This document shows, piece by piece, positions 26,869 to 34,732 of a stretch of DNA of 64,000 nucleotides (positions within the stretch are counted from its first letter, which is position 1; the number at the start of each line of letters is the position of its first letter). The notes beneath the pieces were generated by a model. The model made no database searches. It was not told where the DNA came from and saw only the letters and a list, made by a program, of their open reading frames with translations. The stretch comes from JAWPMT01 sp965242775 (GTDB lineage: Bacteria > Bacteroidota > Bacteroidia > Cytophagales > Cyclobacteriaceae), in NCBI GenBank assembly GCA_965242775.1, contig CBDETI010000005.1, positions 310,001-374,000 on the forward strand. Direction: 5' to 3'. Made by a program: the position numbers and the translations under genes.

Positions 26869-28416
26869 TCACCAGATGTTCAGATATTGCACTTTAGGGT
26901 TAGGTTCAGGGCTTAAGGTGAACCAAACGCTAAGCGTATCGTTCTTCCCAATCATTTCAAAGTATCCACGAAGCTGATTGAGCGGAATTATATCAGTGAT
27001 TTCCCGGACGTTACCAACAATTGACATCAGCGAATCAGCTTCATTCTTGCGAAGTTGCCTATTCTGATCCAGATAGAAGTTTTCCGCCAGGATCCTCTGC
27101 CCAAGTGCGGGATCCCACGTTTGGATTAATTCTACAACTTCTGTTTGGCGTTGAAGGAGAATATCAGAAGCAGGTAGTTTTCTTGGTCTTAGATCTATTT
27201 CGTCAAAGAGTAGCTTTTGGATTTCATCAAATGGCCAGGGAGAGGTGTAGGTGACATTGCAAAAAGCCATGATACCAATTCCCAGCTCAGGATAAAAGGA
27301 ATAGTTGCTTCCAAAACCAGGGAGTGCTCCTCCATGTGCAACCTGTTTCAGGCGCTTGCAATTTTCTGTAATCCTCAACCCATAACCATACCCCACCATC
27401 ATGGCGCATGTTTCGTCGTTCCAATCCGTTGCCCTGCTAGACAACCGGGTAAATTGTGGTTGATGCATTTTTCGCAACGAACTTCTTTTCACCGGTCCTT
27501 CATCAGGTTCACTGCGAGGGGGCCAGGCCGAAAGATGAAAGCTTACATACTTGCTGAAATCCTCGATAGAGGTAATCAAGCCGCCCATGGCACCATAGGA
27601 TCCGTCATGCAACATAGGTGCCACCGTCAAACTGTCTGGGTCATATCCAATTGCAAGTTGGTCCTCGGGCACATCGTCGTACTCCCAGTAGGTTTCATTC
27701 ATGCCCAAGGGCCGAAGTATTTGCTCGGTAATGTACTGTTGATAGGGCACACCCGACACGTTGGAGATCACCTGGCCCAAGAGTGCGTAGCCCGTATTAC
27801 TGTATTCGTACGCGTAGGAGGGGATATTGGAGAATGAAGGCCCTGCTTTCATCAGATTGAGCAGCATCGTATCTGGCTCATGTAGTTGGCGGTCTCCCCA
27901 TGGATTGTCCTCCGGGAAGCCTGCGGACATAGTGAGCAGGTTTTCTACAGTGATTACAGAAGCATCGTTGGTGAGGTATTCCATGTTCTTCATCGCTGGA
28001 ATATAATTGGAGGAAGGGTGGTGCAATGCAACCTTGCCATCCTCAACTAATTTCATAATGGCCATCGCCGTGAAGCTTTTGGTCATGGAGGCGATGCGAA
28101 AAGAAGAGGTGGTAGCCGCAGGAATTTCTCTATCAAGGTTGATGAAGCCAATGGCAGAATCCATCACAAGCTCATTATCTACCACAACGCCATAGGCGAT
28201 GCCAGGAATGTTCTTTTCCCTTGCATAATTGGTCATGCGCTCATGAAACTGAGGTAGCACAGAACGGATTTGCTCAATGCGATTGTCCTCATCAAAGATC
28301 ATTGGTTTGAACGTCTGGGACACATTCGTTACATCCATTTTCGGGAATTCCTCTTCAGGACTGGTACTACATGCAAGTAGCGCCAAAAGGAAAACAAATC
28401 TTGGTACTCGTTTCAT
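26869..28416 (-). CDS. Class C beta-lactamase-family serine hydrolase, lipoprotein
   Basis: A 515-residue lipoprotein (lipobox LLAC, Cys16). The serine hydrolase domain covers about 50-400, with the nucleophile motif S110-MTK-113, Y205-SN-207 and the third motif HGGALPGFG beginning at His361. These are the complete catalytic elements of the AmpC/DD-peptidase/esterase superfamily. A C-terminal domain of about 110 residues (FYLDQNRQLRKNEADSLMS) resembles the DUF3471-like extension of such proteins. Likely substrates are peptidoglycan peptides, D-amino acid peptides or esters. Confidence 0.87.
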   Translation of the reverse strand: MKRVPRFVFLLALLACSTSPEEEFPKMDVTNVSQTFKPMIFDEDNRIEQIRSVLPQFHERMTNYAREKNIPGIAYGVVVDNELVMDSAIGFINLDREIPAATTSSFRIASMTKSFTAMAIMKLVEDGKVALHHPSSNYIPAMKNMEYLTNDASVITVENLLTMSAGFPEDNPWGDRQLHEPDTMLLNLMKAGPSFSNIPSYAYEYSNTGYALLGQVISNVSGVPYQQYITEQILRPLGMNETYWEYDDVPEDQLAIGYDPDSLTVAPMLHDGSYGAMGGLITSIEDFSKYVSFHLSAWPPRSEPDEGPVKRSSLRKMHQPQFTRLSSRATDWNDETCAMMVGYGYGLRITENCKRLKQVAHGGALPGFGSNYSFYPELGIGIMAFCNVTYTSPWPFDEIQKLLFDEIDLRPRKLPASDILLQRQTEVVELIQTWDPALGQRILAENFYLDQNRQLRKNEADSLMSIVGNVREITDIIPLNQLRGYFEMIGKNDTLSVWFTLSPEPNPKVQYLNIW

Positions 28417-28653
28417 GAAGCTGCATTTTACTTAAAGGTAATGGGAATTACGGGTTAGGAGCGAAAGCAGAGGCCCTTCCTAAACCGATACCTCAACAGA
28501 AGAATAGTATTCAGGCAAGAAAAAAATGAACCATAGCTAGATTAGGTTCACAAACCTCTTAAAACATTGGAAGTCAGGTAGAAATAGTCTTGTAAACATT
28601 CTTTCTAACTGTATTTTATCGATATTTTACTTAAGAGACCAACCCCTCCCAAA

Positions 28654-31600
28654 ATGATCAGCATACCCTCGGACCTCACCGTTATCAAGAAGCAAATCGG
28701 AGATACCCTCTATTATTATGGTTTGGACGTAGTGCTTAACCAAAGCGAGCTACCGTATACGGTTCCGGCAAAAGGGCAACCCAGGCCGGCTTCAACAACC
28801 AACTTCACAGTTTATGCCGATACTGTTACGATTGATGGCTATTTGATGAACCCTGGCAAGGACGTGTCCATAATTGCCCGTAAGATCATTTTCAATCAAG
28901 GGGCGATAATTGACACATCCGGGCCAGTAGCAGCTACTACTTATGAACCCGGGGATGTAGTGCAACAGGCCAACCCGGCTTTGGGAGCAACTGGGACGAC
29001 TGGTAACAGCGGCGGTCATGGATCCAACGGAGGTAATATTAGTCTGATCAGCGATGAAATTACCCAGGCAGATCCACCCTCAGGGAACCAGTTACCTATA
29101 AACTTTTCTATTGAATACTATATATCAGCGCAAGCCGACAAGGCCACGGCTGCCATGGCAAAAGCGTTTCCCGGTGGCAGTATTGCCATTCAGGATTTTA
29201 ATGTTGATTTGAATGTATTGGGTCATGCTTCCGTTGTAGACGTGACCGCCAATAAATTAGCAGGGGCTACTGAATTCAAGATTGGAAATTGTGCTTGGAA
29301 TCCGTCGACTTCAGAAGTAATTCTGACTATTCTCGCCAATCCAATAAGCTGGACCTCAACTCCGAAAATAGGCGGTACAGCCTTTGGTGATATTGTTGCC
29401 AATGGCATCGGCCTTGTGATCAATATTAAATGCGATGTTGACCTTATAGCCAAAACGGTGACCGGTTCTAGTACAAGTACTAACCTGATCAATTTCAATC
29501 CTGAATTTGCTCCCGGTTCATACAATTGGCCAATAACCGGCGCTAACGCAACGCTATTCTTTAATCCGCTAAAACAACAACTAGAGGCTGCTCTGAACCC
29601 CTATGTCGCTCAAATCAGTTTCGACGATTTATTCCAGGATAATCCGTTTAATGGGCTGTTGCTGGCCAAGGGTGGCCAAGGTGGAAGAGGTCAGGATGGT
29701 CATGCAGGCGTGCAAGGTGTTCAAGGCCCCAAAGGACCTAATACAAGCAGTAGTAACGTTATGGACATAATGCAATCGCAAGGTGGGACCGGAGGGCAGG
29801 GTGGACAAGGTGGTAATGCCGGTACCTCTGGCACAGGGGGCACCGGTGGCACCATTGCCCTATGCTTTATGGACAGCTGCTCGACGGTAGTTGGCTTAAA
29901 TAGTGGGGCCGGCGATGGCGGGAATCCCGCTAGACCCGGCGTGGGAGGTCCGGGTGGGCAAGGAGGTCCGGGAGGAACGTTCACCTATATAGGGCCGCCG
30001 TTAAATGGTGGATACTCTCCGGTGCCGGTGAGGCAGAGTAGTACGGCTCCTCAGGGAGGCCCCGGGCCGCAAGGAAATCCTGCAGCTTTTCAGGGAGCTT
30101 TTGGTCAGAAGGGGACGGAAGGCACTGAAGTGGTCAATGAAAAACCATTTACGCCGGGGCAATCAAATCCAACGATTACGGCAGCTGCGTATGCTCAGTT
30201 CGCAACAATTGAGCAACTGGGCACTATTCAACGATCTATCACCTTTGCTTATTTAAACGCACAAACGGCAACAGATTACCAATATCCCATTGAGGTCGCT
30301 AACTGGCTTTTGACAATCACTTCAGCAATTACTGACACTAGCTTTCAATCAAGCAATTGGAGTGCCGAGGACATTGGACTGGCGAAGGGCATCCAGGCTT
30401 TTGCTGCCAACATGATAAGTCATTATCAAAAAGGTCTTGACTTCTATGGTCATTATTCCAATTGGGTACCGATATTGACCTTGACCAGCTACGAATCCAG
30501 AATTGACGAAATGTTGGATTTAGGTAAGAATATTGAAGATCAGTTTAATGCCTATGTCAATGAGCAGTCATCTGCTCAACAGAAATTGGATTCCGTCAAA
30601 CAGGCTGCAGAAAAAATTCAGGCGGCCATCACCTCAGATGAAAGTGAGATTCAAAACCTTCTCCAGCAAATCGAGGAGGCCAATAAACAAGTCAGTTCGC
30701 TAACCAATATGGTCCAGACCCAAACGATTGTCGTGGATGCGGATGAGACTTTGTTTACGGAGGAATTGAGGGCTTATGTGGAAAAGCAGAATAAATGCAC
30801 ATTCAGCAAGACGTTGGGAATGATCACGGGAATTATCCAAATGGGTACGGGAATGGTCGATGGTGTTGGCTTGATTTCGGGCGCTTTTAATGCAGAGAAA
30901 GAAGCGACCAGCGCGCTTGAACAATTTAAGAACTGTATCACCATCGTCGAAAAGGTCAATGCCTCCGTGAGCGGTTTTGCCCTCGGTTTCAACAATGTTA
31001 AAAATGCTTTGAGCTCAGCACCCTCTCCAACGGATGATATAGGCCTTGTGGCCACGGACAAGAAGCAATTCGATCAATTCATTCAACAGTACCTTGGCGA
31101 TTTTGGTGCTGCAGCTACACTGAAAACAGCAGTTGACCAACTTTTTCACATAATAAATACCCTCAACCAAACCATATGTAGTTACAATGCACTCTATGTC
31201 ACATTGCACAAGAAGCAGGCGGAGTTGACGGAAAAGCAGGCGCAATTAGAGAAAGAAGGTGCGCTCATTGCCAAAGACCAGGAAGACCCGGGACTTCCGG
31301 GCTATGTGTCATTCATGCAATCAGCATTGTCGCATATTCAAATGGTGTTGGTGCGAATGTTGTATGAGGAAAACAGGGCTTTGGAGTTCTGGTCCTTGAA
31401 GAAAAGCCCCTTTCAGGTCAATGACTTGAGCATGGCCGCTTTGAGCCAGGTACATGAAAATATTCTAAATGAAATCGGGCCACTAAAAGACCGGACCAGT
31501 GCCATATTTGAACCTTTCACACAGGAGATATCAATCGCTGAAGCCGACTATGCCGTAGCCTTCAAAATGCTTCCTGAGACCAAAAGGCTAGTTTTCAACA

Positions 31601-32019
31601 TCCCCGTAACGACAAAGGCGTTCCTCAATCTTTACCAGGTTATGGTCGACAAAGTGGAGATCAGTTTCCCGGATATCAGCAGTAAGACTAATACCTTGAG
31701 CGTCGAGTTGATTCATCCAGGATCAGGTTATCAGGTGCCCCAGCCGACTGCTAGCGGCAACGAACCGATTGAATTTGTTCATCTGCCCAGGGCAATTATT
31801 TACAAGATTGATTACGCTAATCCGACGAATACCGCAGGAGGAGTCATCGGAGACCCGGACCAAGGCTACACAGGCCTGAGTCCGTTGACCACCTGGACCC
31901 TGAATTTTGACCTGGAAGGAAATAACTGGCTATTCGATACACTTGACACCATCAAGTCAGTGAACCTGAAGTTTACAGGCACTTGCGTCGGACCCGATGC
32001 TGAGGCAGAGAAAAGCTAG
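28654..32019 (+). CDS. Unrecognised 1121-residue glycine-rich/helical protein, toxin-like candidate
   Basis: No signal peptide. Residues 45-135 look like a beta-helix turn series (FTVYADTVTIDG, VSIIARKIIFNQGAIIDTSG) with a GGHGSNGGN loop. Residues 338-500 are glycine-rich and collagen-like (GQGGRGQDGHAGVQGVQGPKG). Residues 505-960 are almost all helix, with coiled-coil stretches at 615-690 and 845-870. A hydrophobic segment (LGMITGIIQMGTGMVDGVGLISGAF, about 721-745) interrupts them. Residues 975-1110 form a beta domain. Long helices flanking a hydrophobic hairpin recall alpha-pore-forming toxins and the TcA body, and VDKVEISFPDI plus later strands faintly recall TcA C-termini. These similarities are by eye only. 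The gene stands alone between minus-strand genes. Confidence 0.6.
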   Translation: MISIPSDLTVIKKQIGDTLYYYGLDVVLNQSELPYTVPAKGQPRPASTTNFTVYADTVTIDGYLMNPGKDVSIIARKIIFNQGAIIDTSGPVAATTYEPGDVVQQANPALGATGTTGNSGGHGSNGGNISLISDEITQADPPSGNQLPINFSIEYYISAQADKATAAMAKAFPGGSIAIQDFNVDLNVLGHASVVDVTANKLAGATEFKIGNCAWNPSTSEVILTILANPISWTSTPKIGGTAFGDIVANGIGLVINIKCDVDLIAKTVTGSSTSTNLINFNPEFAPGSYNWPITGANATLFFNPLKQQLEAALNPYVAQISFDDLFQDNPFNGLLLAKGGQGGRGQDGHAGVQGVQGPKGPNTSSSNVMDIMQSQGGTGGQGGQGGNAGTSGTGGTGGTIALCFMDSCSTVVGLNSGAGDGGNPARPGVGGPGGQGGPGGTFTYIGPPLNGGYSPVPVRQSSTAPQGGPGPQGNPAAFQGAFGQKGTEGTEVVNEKPFTPGQSNPTITAAAYAQFATIEQLGTIQRSITFAYLNAQTATDYQYPIEVANWLLTITSAITDTSFQSSNWSAEDIGLAKGIQAFAANMISHYQKGLDFYGHYSNWVPILTLTSYESRIDEMLDLGKNIEDQFNAYVNEQSSAQQKLDSVKQAAEKIQAAITSDESEIQNLLQQIEEANKQVSSLTNMVQTQTIVVDADETLFTEELRAYVEKQNKCTFSKTLGMITGIIQMGTGMVDGVGLISGAFNAEKEATSALEQFKNCITIVEKVNASVSGFALGFNNVKNALSSAPSPTDDIGLVATDKKQFDQFIQQYLGDFGAAATLKTAVDQLFHIINTLNQTICSYNALYVTLHKKQAELTEKQAQLEKEGALIAKDQEDPGLPGYVSFMQSALSHIQMVLVRMLYEENRALEFWSLKKSPFQVNDLSMAALSQVHENILNEIGPLKDRTSAIFEPFTQEISIAEADYAVAFKMLPETKRLVFNIPVTTKAFLNLYQVMVDKVEISFPDISSKTNTLSVELIHPGSGYQVPQPTASGNEPIEFVHLPRAIIYKIDYANPTNTAGGVIGDPDQGYTGLSPLTTWTLNFDLEGNNWLFDTLDTIKSVNLKFTGTCVGPDAEAEKS

Positions 32020-32198
32020 TTTAAGGAAATCCAATTGCAGTTGTCAAATCGAGGTGCGAACCAAACCCTTAGGGCCTGACTTATTGCTCAGAACGGAGGA
32101 AAGTCTATTTCTTCCTCAAATAGTCTACTGGGTTGACCTATCAGGGAGATGGTGGTGTCAATTTCAACGCAGATTTGTCAAAAAAGAAGCGAGAAGGT

Positions 32199-32912
32199 TT
32201 ACAGTGATGCGTACCAACGGGCGAATGAAACCAACCAGGGCTGTTCGGTAGCATTCGTCAGAATGATCGCTTGGATACCCACCATATACGCTAACAAAAA
32301 CAAAAATATACCGCGATATTGAGGGCGCTTCCAGTTGGCCAGGAAGCATGTCAGGATCACTCCATCCACTACCAGGATGGTGAGGAGGTAGGAATGGTCG
32401 ACCAGGCTTGGGGGCAGGTAATTGAAAAATAGGCGAATGAGCGATGGTTCTATCATCGGGATCATTGTTGCCACCATCCATCTGGCGTGACGCCCCGCAT
32501 GATGTTTGAACTTGATAGCCAGGCTATAAGTGAAGGTCATGGCCATGATATCCTTGAACGGGATCAGAAGGGCGGCTCCGTATATCTCGTCGGCAAGTTT
32601 CAACTGACTATGGACGAGCATGAGTATGGAGATGATCATGATCGGAAAAACCAGATAGCTAATCCGCCCAACCTTGCGATGTAGCTGCATTTTCCCATAC
32701 CTGATAAGTACGGGCTGGACGAAGGCCATACCAACCCAAAGAACCATGCAAGCGGCGTGAAAATGAAAATATAAGCTGAAGTCAGCTTCCGCTATGAATA
32801 ACTGGTTGAAGTAGGAGGGACCAAAACCGAGCCAGGCTACCACCATCAAAGCTAAGACATAAATCCCCAGGTGGTCATGGGACATTTTCAGTGAACGGAA
32901 AGGCGATTTCAT
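32199..32912 (-). CDS. Polytopic membrane protein, DUF2306-like
   Basis: A 237-residue protein with about seven transmembrane helices. Conserved-looking features include FHFHAACMVLWVGMAFVQP, LHRKVGRISY and KHHAGRHARWM; their histidines at helix ends resemble those of DUF2306 and related putative haem- or quinone-interacting membrane proteins. It starts 10 bases after the DoxX gene on the same strand, so the two form an operon. Function unknown. Confidence 0.6.
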   Translation of the reverse strand: MKSPFRSLKMSHDHLGIYVLALMVVAWLGFGPSYFNQLFIAEADFSLYFHFHAACMVLWVGMAFVQPVLIRYGKMQLHRKVGRISYLVFPIMIISILMLVHSQLKLADEIYGAALLIPFKDIMAMTFTYSLAIKFKHHAGRHARWMVATMIPMIEPSLIRLFFNYLPPSLVDHSYLLTILVVDGVILTCFLANWKRPQYRGIFLFLLAYMVGIQAIILTNATEQPWLVSFARWYASL

Positions 32913-32922
32913 TTCATCAAAT

Positions 32923-33321
32923 TCAGGTGATTGGTAGGTAACGATCCAGAGAATATTTGCCAGATCCCAGGAAGTAAATGCTCAAGTAAGCGCTGCTGTA
33001 GACCATGGCCAGTTCACGATCCGCAAGTGGATCTCCCGCATGGAAAAGAAACAAGGCAGCCAACAAAAACATGAGAGTAGGTAAAGCCGTATATTTCACC
33101 TTAAAACCAATCAAAACCAAAATAGGGCAGAAAAACTGTGCGAAGACCAGAAAAGAAATATTTAGCAAGGGGCCTATCCCCAGAGGATCTGGAAAGTTAT
33201 CAAACTTGCCACTGATGAGAAGTGATAGTCTGTTCCAGCCATGTAGTGTTATCATCAAAGTTCCAAAGGATACTCGGAGTATCAAGGAACCAACATCTTT
33301 TGGGTCTGCCTTTATTTTCAT
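32923..33321 (-). CDS. DoxX family membrane protein
   Basis: A 132-residue protein with four transmembrane helices. The N-terminal LRVSFGTLMITLHGWNRL and the central FLVFAQFFCPILVLIGF match the DoxX pattern. DoxX relatives are membrane subunits linked to quinol metabolism or redox stress, but the actual role of this one is unknown. It leads the operon with the DUF2306-like gene and is divergent from the LytTR regulator (101-base gap), which probably controls it. Confidence 0.82.
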   Translation of the reverse strand: MKIKADPKDVGSLILRVSFGTLMITLHGWNRLSLLISGKFDNFPDPLGIGPLLNISFLVFAQFFCPILVLIGFKVKYTALPTLMFLLAALFLFHAGDPLADRELAMVYSSAYLSIYFLGSGKYSLDRYLPIT

Positions 33322-33422
33322 TCTAATTTCTGACTTAAGTAATTATTTCTGGATGCTAATTAGCCAGTCCATTTTTGAAGAAAGTAATGAAAGGCACCGG
33401 AGCTGTTTGAATTACGGATTTA

Positions 33423-34253
33423 ATGTACCCAACTATGGAAGATAATGTCCATATTCGGACCAGTTTGCTGCGTAACCCCTTAGTTATAGCAGGGTTTATG
33501 GTACTGGCCGTGATCCCTGAGACTGTGACGTACTGTGCTGGTTTTTTTAGCAGCGATGTGATCAGCGGATGTGGACAGGCGGCTATCAACAATTCCTTTC
33601 TTGACACGTCTTTTCTGTCATCTTCGATTGTTATTCTTGCCTTCGAGTCGCAAAGGCAGGGGCTCAGACTCTTCAAATTGGAGGCCATTGGTCGCGATCT
33701 GAGCTTTTGGTTGAAGGCGCATGCCGGCATGATTGGGGTCAGCTTATTTACGCTGTTGGCTTTTGTCTTGCTTAAGGTCCTGGTAGAAGTCGTTTCCGGT
33801 ACTGCACTTGAGCAAGTTGATTTGATCGATACGGATCTGGCGATCAAGGCAGTGATCGTAGTGTTTGGCTCTTTTTATTTGTTGACAGCTTACTCAAAGG
33901 TCATGTGGAAGGTCCATCCACTGAAGCAAACTATTGCGGTAGGACCTGGTTTCAAGGAAAGTATCCAAATGGGAAGTGTAAAGCTCTTTTTTAAGCAGGA
34001 CCGCAAATACTACCTGCGGACCCAAGACAACCGGGTGTGGCCTATACAAAAGACACTCAAGGAAATTGAAGACCGGATCAGTAATAAGTATTTTGTTCGC
34101 GTCAATCGTTCCACAATTGTGAGAACCTCGGAAGTGTTGGATTACAGCCACTGGGAGCATGAAAAGTACATCCTGCGTGTGCAGGGAGGTCATGAGTTGG
34201 TAGTAACCCGGCGACGCCTCAAAGAGATAAAAAAATATCTTCCCAAAGGTTGA
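33423..34253 (+). CDS. Membrane-anchored LytTR transcriptional regulator
   Basis: A 276-residue protein. Hydrophobic segments lie at about 20-40, 55-75, 100-120 and 140-160. A LytTR DNA-binding domain fills about 180-276, with family hallmarks VKLFFKQDRKYYLRTQDNRVWPIQKTLKEIE and VNRSTIVRTSEVL. It lies divergently from the DoxX operon, so it probably regulates that pair. ATG 33423 is chosen; ATG 33435 is also possible. Confidence 0.87.
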   Translation: MYPTMEDNVHIRTSLLRNPLVIAGFMVLAVIPETVTYCAGFFSSDVISGCGQAAINNSFLDTSFLSSSIVILAFESQRQGLRLFKLEAIGRDLSFWLKAHAGMIGVSLFTLLAFVLLKVLVEVVSGTALEQVDLIDTDLAIKAVIVVFGSFYLLTAYSKVMWKVHPLKQTIAVGPGFKESIQMGSVKLFFKQDRKYYLRTQDNRVWPIQKTLKEIEDRISNKYFVRVNRSTIVRTSEVLDYSHWEHEKYILRVQGGHELVVTRRRLKEIKKYLPKG

Positions 34254-34393
34254 GGTGTGCCGTTCTGTGGTTAGTTGTTAAAGGGTCATGGCAGTTTCTT
34301 TGATGTGACCGCTGAGAGATTCGTAAGTCCGAACTTCCTGTATTGCTATTTCATTTAGTAGGCAAAGTTGAAACAAATAGGTATTATTGTTGA

Positions 34394-34732
34394 ATGAAAG
34401 GGACGTACTTGGGGGAATTCGAGGAGTTGGTTTTGCTCACCGTGGGTATTCTCAACAATAACGCTTATGGCCTGGCCATTACCGATGAACTGGAAGCTCG
34501 GACGAAACGTAATGTGATGATCAGCGCGGTACACAAGTCCCTGGTTCGGCTGGAGCAAAAGGGCTTTCTTACATCGCATCTGGGAGGTGCATCAAGCAAA
34601 CGGGGAGGGAGAGCGAAGAAGCTTTATGCGCTTACAGCATCCGGCAAAAACGCTTTGCATGAGTCCAAATCTCTACGTAGCCAAATGTGGAATGACGTAC
34701 CAAAAATCGTATGGGGAGGAAAGGATATATGA
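34394..34732 (+). CDS. PadR family transcriptional regulator
   Basis: A 112-residue protein with the PadR winged helix: LGEFEELVLLTVGILNNNAYGLAITDELEART, then VHKSLVRLEQKGFLTSHLG and GGRAKKLYALTASGKNAL. Its stop overlaps the next start (ATGA at 34729-34732), so translation of regulator and permease is coupled. PadR proteins paired with FtsX-like permeases are common in Bacteroidota and presumably control them. The ligand is unknown. Confidence 0.92.
   Translation: MKGTYLGEFEELVLLTVGILNNNAYGLAITDELEARTKRNVMISAVHKSLVRLEQKGFLTSHLGGASSKRGGRAKKLYALTASGKNALHESKSLRSQMWNDVPKIVWGGKDI

Noticed and set aside
27217..27837. A 206-residue plus-strand open frame inside the serine hydrolase gene.
   Set aside because: It lies antisense to a gene with complete catalytic motifs and has no recognisable domain or start context.
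29721..29984. Minus-strand open frame with a proline-rich repeat (PPGPPCPPGPP).
   Set aside because: It is the exact antisense of the glycine-rich collagen-like region of the plus-strand gene, so the pattern is a by-product of GGN codons.
29640..30130. Repeated GGN/GGT-rich DNA that could be read as a short tandem repeat array or CRISPR-like region.
   Set aside because: The spacing is irregular, there are no constant repeats with unique spacers, and the region codes in one frame.
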